Of a stretch of DNA of 64,000 nt, positions 1 to 8,598 are shown piece after piece. Where the stretch lies: assembly GCA_010672965.1 (NCBI GenBank), contig JAAHFN010000011.1:328880-392879 (forward strand), given 5' to 3'. The translations under genes and the position numbers were made by a program. This stretch comes from Oscillatoria sp. SIO1A7 (lineage in GTDB: Bacteria > Cyanobacteriota > Cyanobacteriia > Cyanobacteriales > Laspinemataceae). The notes under the pieces were generated by a model, which saw only the letters and a program-made list of their open reading frames with translations, did no database searches and was not told the DNA's origin. The first letter of the stretch is position 1. The number at the start of each line of letters is the position of its first letter.

Positions 1-251
<251 letters not shown>

Positions 252-307
252 GCCAGATCTAAGCTAGAATCGGAAATGCTGTCTTTTGAAGAGAATCAAA
301 ATTATTC

Positions 308-610
308 ATGGCAAAGAAGAGCATCGTAGAGCGAGAAAAGAAACGCCAAAAGCTGGTGGACAAGTACGCCCAGAAGCGGGAAGAACTTAAGAAAGAGTTT
401 GCCGAGGCCGAAACCCATGAGGATATTATGGAAATCCACCGGAAAATTCAGCGCTTGCCTCGCAGCAGCTCTCGGACCCGCTTGAGGAATCGTTGCTGGA
501 TGACAGGTCGCCCAAGAGGCTACTATCGGGATTTTGGTCTTTCTCGCAATGCCTTTCGCGAAATGGCTCACCAAGGATTGCTACCAGGGGTCGTCAAGTC
601 TAGCTGGTAA
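308..610 (+). CDS. rpsN: 30S ribosomal protein S14
   Basis: Component of the small ribosomal subunit head, contacting 16S rRNA. The product is 100 aa, the usual length of the long, zinc-independent (C-minus) S14 form of cyanobacteria and chloroplasts. It begins [20 protein letters not shown] and ends with the conserved block [18 protein letters not shown] followed by [11 protein letters not shown]. There is no CxxC zinc pair, as expected for this form. The ATG at 308 gives the family N-terminus exactly. The gene stands alone, preceded by the duplicated heptamer module and followed within a few bases by GGGTGTAG-type tandem repeats. No ribosomal neighbours are present, which is normal for cyanobacterial rpsN. 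Confidence 0.97.
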   Translation: MAKKSIVEREKKRQKLVDKYAQKREELKKEFAEAETHEDIMEIHRKIQRLPRSSSRTRLRNRCWMTGRPRGYYRDFGLSRNAFREMAHQGLLPGVVKSSW

Positions 611-611
611 G

Positions 612-798
612 ATTTTTTGGGTGTAGGGTGTGGGGTGTAGGGTGTAGGGTCTGAAAGTGTGGGAAGTGTGGGAAGTGTGGGAAGTGTGGGAAACGCAGTC
701 GGCGTGGGAAGAATTAAACAAAATGCTCTCCCCCCTCTCCCCACCCTCCCCACCCTCCCCCTTCTCTCTTTCCCGACACCCGACACCCGACACCCCAA
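612..798. repeat. Heptanucleotide tandem repeats downstream of rpsN
   Basis: Runs of GGGTGTA/GGGTGTG, then GTGTGGGAA units, then CCCTCCCCA and CCCGACA units. They lie between the converging ends of rpsN and the small minus-strand gene. Apparent reading frames across them (Trp-Glu-Val or Gly-Ser-Val repeats) are translation artefacts. Confidence 0.85.
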
Positions 799-1122
799 CT
801 ACTGTCCGCAACATTTTTCTATTCCCAAGCTGTCTAGGAGTAAGTCGCTCACGGCGTTAGCAACGGCAAACTCGCCATAAAAACTTTTAGAAAAATCAAA
901 CGCCTGCATCTCAGTGACGATCGCGATGACTAGGGAACCCACATCATTTTCCCCTTCCATGCGCTGTCGCACGAATATTTGGGACGCTCGGCGGGCAATC
1001 TCCGAGTTAACTGGTTCTGGGAGAAACTCTGTATCGAGCCATTGATGCAAGGACTCTTGTAGCCATTCCCCTTCCTGTGGGGCATTTTTGGCAGGGGGTA
1101 GGATTATGGGTCTGACCTCCAC
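799..1122 (-). CDS. Conserved-looking small protein of unknown function
   Basis: A 107-aa acidic soluble protein that I do not recognise. It has no signal peptide or membrane segment; helical stretches include EGEWLQESLHQWLDTEFLPE and a C-terminal part with AVANAVSDLLLDSLG. The start is GTG at 1120-1122, supported by a strong GGAGG ribosome site 5 bases upstream on the minus strand. It is divergent from aat, with a 78-bp AT-rich spacer that probably carries both promoters. The good ribosome site and normal composition argue for a real gene; the function is unknown. Confidence 0.6.
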   Translation of the reverse strand: MEVRPIILPPAKNAPQEGEWLQESLHQWLDTEFLPEPVNSEIARRASQIFVRQRMEGENDVGSLVIAIVTEMQAFDFSKSFYGEFAVANAVSDLLLDSLGIEKCCGQ

Positions 1123-1200
1123 GCGACCTCCAGGGTAAAAACCGATATATTTTTAATATAATCTTAATTACTGAGGACTTGGAAGTACCCCGGCGAGCCA

Positions 1201-1782
1201 ATGATGCAATTCGACATTCCCGCCATTATCCAGGGATATGCCAAAGGATACTTCCTCATGGCCAACGAAGGAGAGGATAGCCTGGGGTGGTATTCGAGCC
1301 GCCAAAGAGCCCTGGTTCCCTTAGACGATCGCTTTCGCTATCCCAAATCCTTGCGCAAAGTGCTGAACAAAGAGCATTTTAGGGTAGAAATTAACCGAGA
1401 TTTCCCAGGAGTGGTAGAAGGCTGCGCCAATCGAGAAACCACCTGGATTTCGCCACAACTCAAGCAGATTTACTGGGAACTGTACCAGGCCGGCTGGGCT
1501 TATAGTTTTGAAACCTGGCAGGGAGACGAACTGGCCGGGGGGCTTTTAGGGATTGTTATCGGCGGCGCTTTTATCGGCGAATCCATGTTTTATCGCATTG
1601 CCAACGGCTCTAAGGTGGCTCTGGTTAAATTGGTGGAAAGGCTGCGATCGCGCGGATTTGTCCTTTTAGATGCCCAAATGGCCAGCCCCCATATCGATCG
1701 CTTTGGGGCCTATATCGTCAGCGATCGCGAATATCAAGCCCTACTCAAAAAAGCCTTACAGCGCCAATGCTCCTTATGGTAA
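1201..1782 (+). CDS. aat: Leucyl/phenylalanyl-tRNA--protein transferase
   Basis: Transfers Leu or Phe from charged tRNA to the N-terminal Arg or Lys of target proteins, marking them for ClpS/ClpAP degradation (N-degron pathway), in the cytoplasm. The protein is 193 aa. It carries the family core: YAKGYFLMA near the N-terminus, GLLGIVIGGAFIGESMFYR at about 118-136, and LLDAQMASPHIDRFGA near the C-terminus, matching the usual (L/V)GGLYG..GE.MFS...ASK and D.Q....HL...GA motifs. Two adjacent ATG codons (1201 and 1204) make the exact start uncertain by one residue, and no clear ribosome site is visible. It ends just before another heptamer repeat block. Confidence 0.93.
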   Translation: MMQFDIPAIIQGYAKGYFLMANEGEDSLGWYSSRQRALVPLDDRFRYPKSLRKVLNKEHFRVEINRDFPGVVEGCANRETTWISPQLKQIYWELYQAGWAYSFETWQGDELAGGLLGIVIGGAFIGESMFYRIANGSKVALVKLVERLRSRGFVLLDAQMASPHIDRFGAYIVSDREYQALLKKALQRQCSLW

Positions 1783-1792
1783 ATCCCTCCAG

Positions 1793-1985
1793 TTAGGGTG
1801 TAGGGTGTCGGGTGTGGGGTGTAGGGAAGAGGCAGAGAGTAGGGCAGAGAAAAGCTTTCCGGCTTCCAACAGAGATCGGGAAAATAGCTGCGGGAATTTT
1901 CCCCACACTTCCCACACCTCCCACACTTCCCACACTTCCCACACCTCCCAAACTTCCCACACCCCACACCCCACACCCCACACCC
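1793..1985. repeat. Heptamer repeat block between aat and the DUF3598 gene
   Basis: GGGTGTAGGGTGTCGGGTGTGGGG units at the left and CCCACACTTCC/CCCACACCTCC plus CACCCCACACC units at the right (about 1910-1985) flank a short unique core. It fills the space between the two convergent genes and gives complementary G-rich and C-rich arms that could pair in RNA. Confidence 0.85.
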
Positions 1986-1987
1986 TA

Positions 1988-2824
1988 TTAATTCACCCGC
2001 CGCTCCGTCATTAGAGTAGAACTGACCCAAGCCCCGGTTTCATCGTAGCTGCGAATCAAACGCTGGCGCAGGTCCGGTTCTAAGAGCCAGCCTGCTTCCA
2101 GGAAAAAAGACTGTCTCAGTTTTAGCTGCATTGGCAAGGTCATAGAAGCTCCATTGCTAAGAAGCAACAACCTTATGGGTAGCGAGCCAGAGTTGAAGTG
2201 GATGACAGAACCCTCAACTCGACCAGTGGAAGCGATGGTCTGGTTCTCGAAGGTAAGCTCTTGCTCTATCAGTCCGCCGCCGATATCCTTGACTTTAAGG
2301 GTAGTAGGATAGATGTCAGGAGTCCTCAAGTCAGGATATTGAGTATTTGCTTCTCCCTGCCAGGTTCCCAGAAGCTTGTCTAAGGTCAGAGCAGGCTCGA
2401 AGGTTGCATCGGAACCCGCCCGTTTTTCTGGAATCAGAGTCAGAAAATCTAGTCCGCCATTGCTATCGAAGATCTGTACGAAGCGCAAGCGGCGATCGCC
2501 TGCAACAAAGCCTCCTTCTACTCCAAATTGTGAAAAGGGCCCAAGCTGGGTATTACCTTTGGAAAAAGCGCCATTATCAAAAAAAATTAAATGGCGGCCT
2601 AAAGACTCGAACTCCTGAACTACATCTGGTTTTAAGGCTGCCAGGGAACGATAGTCAGTCTGACTTCGCCGCAGAGTTAAGCGCGCTCGCCGGTTTTCCT
2701 CCAAGCCTTCTAGAATCAGCAAGCTGGGAACGGATTTCAAAACCTCTCCCGTTGGCGAGATTCCGTCAAACGAGCCTTCCCACTCTCCCAGATTTTTTAG
2801 AAAATTTTCCCATTGGGTGCCCAT
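1988..2824 (-). CDS. DUF3598 family protein
   Basis: A 278-aa soluble protein of a family found mainly in cyanobacteria and plastid lineages; biochemical function unknown to me. The N-terminus MGTQWENFLKNLGEWEGSF followed by ISPTGEVLKSVPSLL is characteristic. A second half begins at about residue 146 with LDKLLGTWQGEANTQYPDL, so the protein looks like two related beta-rich halves, each starting with a W.G motif; a lipocalin-like fold is my inference. It ends with a basic segment (TLMTERRVN). Start ATG at 2824. It converges on aat across a repeat block and has no operon partner. Confidence 0.85.
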   Translation of the reverse strand: MGTQWENFLKNLGEWEGSFDGISPTGEVLKSVPSLLILEGLEENRRARLTLRRSQTDYRSLAALKPDVVQEFESLGRHLIFFDNGAFSKGNTQLGPFSQFGVEGGFVAGDRRLRFVQIFDSNGGLDFLTLIPEKRAGSDATFEPALTLDKLLGTWQGEANTQYPDLRTPDIYPTTLKVKDIGGGLIEQELTFENQTIASTGRVEGSVIHFNSGSLPIRLLLLSNGASMTLPMQLKLRQSFFLEAGWLLEPDLRQRLIRSYDETGAWVSSTLMTERRVN

Positions 2825-2859
2825 ATTTTAACCAGTAACTTTTTGGATAATTTTAGTTT

Positions 2860-3110
2860 TATAGCAGTAAGCAATCAGCAGTAAGCAATCAGCTTCAGCA
2901 CAAGTATTGCTCCTTGCGTAGCCTTAACCAAACATGGCTTTGCGCTATATATGATGATATCAGAGCCGGCGATTCTCCCACAGGGGCGAGATTCTCCGCA
3001 CGGGCGCTTGGGGCTTTCCCGATTCCCGATTACCCGTTCCCGATTACCCGTTCCCGATTCCCCATTCCCGATTCCCAAGACCCGATAGTGCCGATACTGT
3101 CAAAATTGTA
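2860..3110. repeat. Intergenic repeats upstream of the TPR protein
   Basis: AGCAGTAAGCAATC units (about 2864-2894), then TTCAGCACAAGTATTGC, which resembles 44524-44546, then CCCGATTCCC/CCGATTACCCGTTC units (about 3015-3085). No credible ORF is present. Any promoter for the TPR gene should lie within or just after this block. Confidence 0.7.
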
Positions 3111-3122
3111 AAAAGTCGATCG

Positions 3123-4538
3123 ATGAGCGAGCGTTCTATGACCTTGAATAATCGCACGGCCAATAGACTGCTATGGCAAGGCAGCATGGTTGTTGCAACC
3201 CTGATGCTCTGCATTGGTGCGGCCGAGGCCCAAACCCCTCCTACTCCGAGAAGCGATGCTAGTCCTCATGTTGTTCCCACTCCCATTCCCACCCCCCCGC
3301 CCCCTCCCAGGCCAAGGGTGACGCCCTCCCCCGCAGCCCGCCCAACAACTCAGGCGACTCCAGCTCCGACAGCAAAGCCGACAGAAAAACCGACAACTCA
3401 GACCTATCCAGCTTCAACGGCAAAGCCAGCGCCAAAGCCAACAACTCAGCCTACTCCAGCTACGACGGCAAAGCCGACAGAAAAGCAAACAACTCAGCCG
3501 AGTCCCGCTACGACGGCAAAGCCGACAGAAAAGCAAACAACTGAGCCCAGTCCCGCTACGACGGCAAAGCCGACAGAAAAGCAAACAACTCAGCCGAGTC
3601 CAGCTCCGACGGCAACTCCAGCGGCCTCTCCTGCTGGAGGAGATAATCCCGCTCAACCCACATCCGATCGACCCCTGTCCGATCCGTCGAAAGAAAGGGT
3701 CGAGTCCCTCTCCTCTTCAGAACAGGAGCAGATTCGGCAAGTGGTGCAAGACGAAGTAAATCGCGCTTTCGGTCGCAATGCCAGCTCTCTGAATTGGCTG
3801 CTTTTTGCCATGACTCTATTTCCGATAGGGGCAACTATCTTTGGCATTTGGCTCTTGCGACGCAATATGGCGAATATGGTAGCCGAGCGAGTAAAAGAAG
3901 AAATCGGCGGCGAGCTAAAGGCTCAGATCCAAGCAGAAATTGTCGGCAGTTTGGAAGGGCAAGAGAATCTCAGCAGCAATACTGCTTTGGCTGCTCTGCC
4001 AGCTCAAGCACCTAAGCCAGACAATACAGAACATTTAAACGAACTTATTTCAATGGCGATGGCGACTCAAAAATTAATTAACGAGACGCGATCGACTTTG
4101 GAGGAGTCGATGAAGTTTCAAGACGCTATCCAACAGCCTTTTGAGGATGTCCTTGGGGTTTATCTCAAGCAAGCTTCCGAGCTGTTTCGGGAAGGACAGT
4201 ATGGGGAAAGTATCGAACTATGCGATCGCGCCCTCCAATCCAATCCCGAGCTAGATTTGGCTTGGCTGGAAAGGGGCATGGCTTTGACTAAGCTGCAAAA
4301 ATACGAAGATGCTATAGCTTCTTTTAATAAAGCCTTACAAATTAATTCTGATTCTGCTGCTCCTTGGTATGAAAAAGCCCGCTGTTATGCCCTAAAAAAT
4401 GACCCGGATTTAGCAGTCGATAACCTCAAACAAGCGATAAACCGCGATGCTAGTAAAAGAGAGGCTGCCAAAGCAGATACTGATTTTCAGGCCATTCGAG
4501 GCGACGAAATGCTTGAAAGTTTGTTATCTGGATTATAG
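3123..4538 (+). CDS. Membrane-anchored TPR protein with Pro/Thr-rich extracytoplasmic region
   Basis: 471 aa. Order: an N-terminal export signal ending near AEA-QTPP (residues about 15-37); a Pro/Thr/Lys-rich segment (about 38-175) with three near-identical 16-residue units of the type KPTEKQTTQPSPATTA (48-bp DNA repeats, about 3470-3612); a membrane segment WLLFAMTLFPIGATIFGIWLL (about 224-244); an amphipathic helical stretch; and C-terminal TPRs (about 340-450: LFREGQYGESIELCDRAL, WLERGMALTKLQKYEDAIAS, WYEKARCYALKNDPDLAV). The second ATG (codon 7, 3141) gives a cleaner signal peptide and may be the true start. TPRs imply protein-protein interaction; the specific role is unknown. The repeat tract probably varies in length between strains. 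Confidence 0.8.
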   Translation: MSERSMTLNNRTANRLLWQGSMVVATLMLCIGAAEAQTPPTPRSDASPHVVPTPIPTPPPPPRPRVTPSPAARPTTQATPAPTAKPTEKPTTQTYPASTAKPAPKPTTQPTPATTAKPTEKQTTQPSPATTAKPTEKQTTEPSPATTAKPTEKQTTQPSPAPTATPAASPAGGDNPAQPTSDRPLSDPSKERVESLSSSEQEQIRQVVQDEVNRAFGRNASSLNWLLFAMTLFPIGATIFGIWLLRRNMANMVAERVKEEIGGELKAQIQAEIVGSLEGQENLSSNTALAALPAQAPKPDNTEHLNELISMAMATQKLINETRSTLEESMKFQDAIQQPFEDVLGVYLKQASELFREGQYGESIELCDRALQSNPELDLAWLERGMALTKLQKYEDAIASFNKALQINSDSAAPWYEKARCYALKNDPDLAVDNLKQAINRDASKREAAKADTDFQAIRGDEMLESLLSGL

Positions 4539-4616
4539 GATAGTTTTCAGTTTTCAGCTTTGAGCTTTGAGTTTTGAGTTTTAACTGTAGGGTGCGCAAC
4601 GCGCACCTTGCATTTT

Positions 4617-4769
4617 ATATCAAATCCGGTTAAATTAAATGCTCGCACAAAAAATTTGGAGTCCCGTAGGACGGGCGTCCCGCCTGTCCCTGACTGGTAT
4701 GGCGGACAGGCGGGACGCCCGTCCTACGCAAGAATTGACTTTTTTAGGTTAATTAAACGGATTTGATAT
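4617..4769. repeat. MITE-like element, family 1 (ATATCAAATCCGGTTAA ends)
   Basis: The left end ATATCAAATCCGGTTAA is mirrored at the right end by TTAAACGGATTTGATAT. The inside carries a second inverted repeat, GTCCCGTAGGACGGGCGTCCCGCCTGTCC against GGACAGGCGGGACGCCCGTCCTACGC. No ORF. Related elements are at 30936-31069 and 58144-58382. Confidence 0.85.
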
Positions 4770-4776
4770 TGTCTTT

Positions 4777-4932
4777 TATATAGCGGTTCTCAAATTGATG
4801 TGAGGTGCCACCGGCGTTGCATCCCAATATGAGGGTCGCCGTTAGGAGCGCGCTCGATTGTCGAAGGGATGCTGTCGCCCCTACCTTTCTAGGGCCCGAT
4901 CGTTTATTACACTTATTTGAGAAACGCTATAT
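4777..4932. repeat. MITE-like element, family 2 (TATAGCGGTTCTCAAATT ends)
   Basis: It starts TATATAGCGGTTCTCAAATT and ends TTTGAGAAACGCTATAT, an imperfect terminal inverted repeat. The interior holds GCATCCCAATA and GGGATGCTGTCGCCCCTACC, which recur in the copies at 5568-5703 and 9559-9711. Just to its right lies ATATCAAGTCCGGTTAA, a lone end of family 1. Confidence 0.8.
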
Positions 4933-4963
4933 CAAGTCCGGTTAATCGCCCCGATCGCCTTTA

Positions 4964-5542
4964 CTAACTAAGATAATTGCCCTCAGCATCATAGAGGTCG
5001 GCTCGCAACTGTGCTTCCAGATCCAAAATGCGATCGCGCGGACGAGGGCGCAGGGGGCGAGCGGGCGACCCTACATAAATAGTCCAAGGCTCGCAATCTT
5101 TTTTGACCAGAGAATTAGCACCGATCGCCGCCCCTTCGCCAATAGTAACTCCCGGCAATATGACAGAGTTCGCCCCTACAATAGAGTGTTTTTTGAGATG
5201 GACGAAAGAGCGAGTCGGGCGGCGATAGGGATAGGGCACTGCCGAATTAGTTAGAGAGCCGCCCAAAAAATCATCGGTTCCGGTCAAAACCCGAATGCCG
5301 CTCGACAAAGTGGCGAAGTCTTCCATCGTCAATTCGCCGCCGCCGGTTATCGAAGTGAAGGAGGCGATATGGATAAAACTGCCGATGCTCGTCTTTGCGC
5401 CGCCCATAATAAAAACGAAGTCGTCTATAATTACCGAGTCGCCAATAGAAATAACTTCCGGCGAAATTATCTTGGCTAGCGGCCATATAGTGACGTCCTG
5501 CCCCACTTGCTTGAGTCCTAATTTATAGGCTTGGTTTGTCAT
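4964..5542 (-). CDS. Left-handed beta-helix (hexapeptide-repeat) acyltransferase
   Basis: 192 aa, with hexapeptide repeats of the [LIV]-G-x4 type over about residues 10-160 (for example VTIWPLAKI, ISIGDSVIID, HSIVGANSVILPGVTIGEGAAIGANSLV). This is the coil pattern of trimeric O- or N-acetyltransferases acting on sugars from acetyl-CoA. The C-terminal YVGSPARPLRPR is the usual exit motif (VxGxPAR). A loop at about 92-113 (GTDDFLGGSLTNSAVPYPYRRPTRS) interrupts the helix, as in sugar acetyltransferases involved in surface polysaccharide or dTDP-sugar modification. The substrate cannot be told. It stands alone between two family 2 elements with no glycosyltransferase neighbours. Confidence 0.88.
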   Translation of the reverse strand: MTNQAYKLGLKQVGQDVTIWPLAKIISPEVISIGDSVIIDDFVFIMGGAKTSIGSFIHIASFTSITGGGELTMEDFATLSSGIRVLTGTDDFLGGSLTNSAVPYPYRRPTRSFVHLKKHSIVGANSVILPGVTIGEGAAIGANSLVKKDCEPWTIYVGSPARPLRPRPRDRILDLEAQLRADLYDAEGNYLS

Positions 5543-5567
5543 TTGTATTTTATCCGAAATGCTTTAC

Positions 5568-5703
5568 TATAGTGGTTCTCGAATTGACGTGAGGTTTCTG
5601 GGGCGAAGCATCCCAGTACAGAAATTTCCGTTATACAGCGGAGATAGTTGCGGGGATGCTGTCGCCCCTACCCGATCTTTTATTACAATTTGAGAAACGC
5701 TGC
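5568..5703. repeat. MITE-like element, family 2, second copy
   Basis: Ends TATAGTGGTTCTCGAATT and AATTTGAGAAACGCTGCG form the imperfect terminal inverted repeat. The interior shares TTTCTGGGGCGAAGCATCCC and GGGATGCTGTCGCCCCTACC with the other copies. It sits immediately upstream of the acyltransferase gene (start 5542), so it may contribute promoter sequence. Confidence 0.8.
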
Positions 5704-5823
5704 GTCTTGACCTAATCCTACTTAATTATTCTAGCTGAAAGCGCAGATGCAAAAAGTGCCCCGATTATTTTAGGCCTTTACAAAGTTAACCGCGATCGCC
5801 ATAATCTGAAAGCAGCAAAAACC

Positions 5824-7170
5824 TTAAAGTTTTCGTTTGGCCAAAATAACATAATCGTCGGCTGCATAATGGCGCTCATAATTTTTATTAATGTATTTTC
5901 GGTGTAACCTACCCATTTCTTTTGGTTTGGGAAGGTTATCTTCTGCAAAATCGCGGAATTCGTCATTTTTCATAAATACTCTCCGACCAGTTGATGCAAA
6001 GTATTTATACCATTCAAGGGTAAGACCTAGTTCATCAAGAAGCTTCTTAATAAGAGACTTTTCACGCTCCAAATCCTCACTGGGAGGTATGCCATAACCT
6101 TTAAACAGCTTGTTCAATTGGACAATAACAAGCGCATAACCGTTTTTAGCTAGATTGTTTGCAAATATTTGCCGATAAACCTCATGAGACTTGGCTCTTT
6201 GCTTTCGGTCAGAAAATATGCAGTGGGAAATAACGATAAAGTCAAAAAAACCTTCGGGCAGGCTCTTGGCTTGCGGGTCGTAAGCTAAAATATTAGCCGT
6301 GTCAAGGCGAAAATAAGCATTAGTTGCGTCCGACCGAGGCTCTATATAGCGGCACCAGAATTGCAGTCCCTGCTCCTGGAGTCGATCCTGTCGTTCCAGA
6401 GAATAGTAAGATATATGATGCATTTGGGGCAAAGAGAAAAAGCCGCTACTGCTCTGGAGCAACAAGGCAAGGCCATAAGCTGTAGTTAACGGCCCCGATC
6501 CAATGTCCAAAATATTAAGTTTTACTGGTAGCAAACCGGCTTTATAAATTAGAAACCAGGCTATGTAAGTACAATAGACGTGTTCTAAGAAGTGCTTTAT
6601 CAAGTAAACCTCGGAACTTAGCTCGAAGCTGTATTGAGGGTCGATGCCGTCTCTTAATTTCCTGAGATCTTCCCTCGCTTCTTTTACGGAGGAATCTCGC
6701 CTTTCGCAAGGAAATTTATTCAGAGATTCTTCGACAAAATCCGCCAAGTCGGCTTCAAAAGGACCGAAAATGTCCTTGCAAATCCCCGTAGCTTGGATTT
6801 TCCCTTCGTCAAGGTCGCGCAACTGAAAGCTATCGGTGACAAAATCGATAAACTCTCGATTAGGAACTAGAATTTCTGGCGTCGCTTCCGGCTCGAAGGC
6901 ATCAAATACTTTTTCCCGTTCTAATTGCTCTTTTTGCTGGAGCAATTGCTCTACTTGCCGCTTTAGGGCCGCTATTTCTTCCCGGTAGTCTCGGGCGGCC
7001 CTATTTTCCGCAAGCCAGTTTTGAAATAACTTTTCCAGCCAAGAGAGTTTGGCACCAGATATTTTAATTTCCTCTAGAAGCTGCTGGGCGAGGCCGGTGT
7101 TGCCTTGCCGGAGCGCTCCCCTAAGGCGGAAAGAGCGCAACCATTTGGCGATCGCATTACTCATACGCAT
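5824..7170 (-). CDS. SAM-methyltransferase-fold protein, tandem paralog 2
   Basis: 448 aa (446 if translation starts at the second ATG, 7164, which matches the paralog MSNAIAKWLRS and is my preferred start). An N-terminal basic helix and a coiled coil (about 55-95, REEIAALKRQVEQLLQQKEQLE) precede an alpha-helical region. A Rossmann methyltransferase core follows, with motif I NILDIGSGPLTTAYGLALLL at about 217-236, an acidic segment LDTANILAYD, and FDFIVISHCIFS as a motif IV-like strand. The substrate is unknown. It resembles the gene at 7222-8598 over its whole length (nearly identical in the coiled coil and in EVLVPN-type linkers). It is the last gene of the operon radical SAM - methyltransferase - methyltransferase; the 51-bp spacer keeps a copy of the radical SAM gene tail. 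Confidence 0.78.
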   Translation of the reverse strand: MRMSNAIAKWLRSFRLRGALRQGNTGLAQQLLEEIKISGAKLSWLEKLFQNWLAENRAARDYREEIAALKRQVEQLLQQKEQLEREKVFDAFEPEATPEILVPNREFIDFVTDSFQLRDLDEGKIQATGICKDIFGPFEADLADFVEESLNKFPCERRDSSVKEAREDLRKLRDGIDPQYSFELSSEVYLIKHFLEHVYCTYIAWFLIYKAGLLPVKLNILDIGSGPLTTAYGLALLLQSSSGFFSLPQMHHISYYSLERQDRLQEQGLQFWCRYIEPRSDATNAYFRLDTANILAYDPQAKSLPEGFFDFIVISHCIFSDRKQRAKSHEVYRQIFANNLAKNGYALVIVQLNKLFKGYGIPPSEDLEREKSLIKKLLDELGLTLEWYKYFASTGRRVFMKNDEFRDFAEDNLPKPKEMGRLHRKYINKNYERHYAADDYVILAKRKL

Positions 7171-7221
7171 TACTCATAGGTGAACCCCGATTGAAGCATT
7201 CTCTATCAATTTAGTCTGTAT

Positions 7222-8598
7222 TTAAGATTTTTTCTTGGCCAAAATCACATAATCGTCAATCGCATAATGTGCATTATATTTTACTCCCAGGTACTGTCGC
7301 TGTAACTGGCTCATGGATTTCTGTACGGGCAAACTTTCTCTCGCGAATTTGCCAAACTCAGATCCAAGAGGAGTCCTCAGACCAGTTGAATCAATGTATT
7401 TATACCATTCTAGAGTTAGTCCCAGCTCGTCTAGGAACTGAGCGATTACATCCTTCTCTTGCCTTAAATCTTCCTTTCGATCTGTTTCATAACTGATAAA
7501 AAGTTTGGCTCCTTGGACGATCAGTAAAACATAACCTTCAGGGCTTAGAGAATTTTCAAATATCTGCCTATAAGTTTCGTATGATTTGAAGCGAGAGACT
7601 AGATCGACAAAGAAACAGTGGGAAATAACAATAAAGTTAAAAAAATTCTGAGGCAGCTTCTTTACTTGTCGCTCGTAAGCGAAAATATTGTCAGTGACAA
7701 AGCGAAAGTAAGCATTGGTATCGTTGGGCAGAGCTTCTATATAGCGACGCCAGAATTGCAGACCCCGGAACTGCAGTCGATCTTGTTGTTCCAGAGAATA
7801 GTAAGAAACGTGCATTTGGGGCAAGGGGAAAAAGCCGCTGCTGCTCTGGAGCAACAAGGCAAGGCCATAAGCTGCGGTTCCCGGTCCGGCTGCTATGTCG
7901 AGTATATTGAGTTTTGCAGGTAGCAAACCGGCTTTATAAATCAAAAACCAGGCTAGGTAGTTACAATAGACATTTTCTACAAAATACCTCATTAAATAAA
8001 CATGGGGACTCAGATCGAAGCTATATTGAGGGTCGATGCCGCGTTTTAATTTATCCAGATCCTCCCTCGCTTCTTGTAAGCCATGCTCTAGCTTTTCTGG
8101 GGTCAATTTACTCAGGTATTCTCGGACAAAATCCGCCAAATTGGCTTCAAAGGGGTCGAAAATGCGATCGCAAATCCCCGTAGCTTGGATTTTCCCTTCG
8201 TCAAGGTCGCGCAACTGAAAGCTATCGGTGACAAAACCGATAAACTCTGGATTGGGAACTAGAATTTCTGGAGTCGCTTCCGGCTCGAAGGCATCAAATA
8301 CTTTTTCCCGTTCTAATTGCTCTTTTTGCTGGAGCAATTGCTCTACTTGCCGCTTTAGGGCCGCTATTTCTTCCCGGTAGTTGCGGGCTTCGCGATCTTC
8401 CTGCCCAGATGGTTCGCCCGCGAGCCGGTTTTGAAATAACTCTTCGAGCCAAGAAAGTTTTGCATCGGATCTTTGAATTTCCTTTAGAACCCGCTTGGCT
8501 TGGCTGGTGTTACCTTGCCGAAGCGCCCACCAGAGGCGGAAAGAGCGCAGCCAGTTAGCGCTTTTGGAACGCAACCATTTCGCGATCGCATTACTCAT
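7222..8598 (-). CDS. SAM-methyltransferase-fold protein, tandem paralog 1
   Basis: 458 aa, with the same architecture as its neighbour: basic N-terminal helix, coiled coil (about 70-105), helical region, then a class I methyltransferase core with the better-preserved motif I NILDIAAGPGTAAYGLALLL (about 225-244) and FNFIVISHCFFVDL. The start codon overlaps the stop of the upstream radical SAM gene (ATGAGTAA, 8598-8591), a typical translational-coupling arrangement, so the two proteins are probably made together. It differs from its paralog mainly in an N-terminal KSANWLRS insertion and in the C-terminal third. The target is not identifiable; with a radical SAM partner a role in a two-step modification is possible but unproven. 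Confidence 0.8.
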   Translation of the reverse strand: MSNAIAKWLRSKSANWLRSFRLWWALRQGNTSQAKRVLKEIQRSDAKLSWLEELFQNRLAGEPSGQEDREARNYREEIAALKRQVEQLLQQKEQLEREKVFDAFEPEATPEILVPNPEFIGFVTDSFQLRDLDEGKIQATGICDRIFDPFEANLADFVREYLSKLTPEKLEHGLQEAREDLDKLKRGIDPQYSFDLSPHVYLMRYFVENVYCNYLAWFLIYKAGLLPAKLNILDIAAGPGTAAYGLALLLQSSSGFFPLPQMHVSYYSLEQQDRLQFRGLQFWRRYIEALPNDTNAYFRFVTDNIFAYERQVKKLPQNFFNFIVISHCFFVDLVSRFKSYETYRQIFENSLSPEGYVLLIVQGAKLFISYETDRKEDLRQEKDVIAQFLDELGLTLEWYKYIDSTGLRTPLGSEFGKFARESLPVQKSMSQLQRQYLGVKYNAHYAIDDYVILAKKKS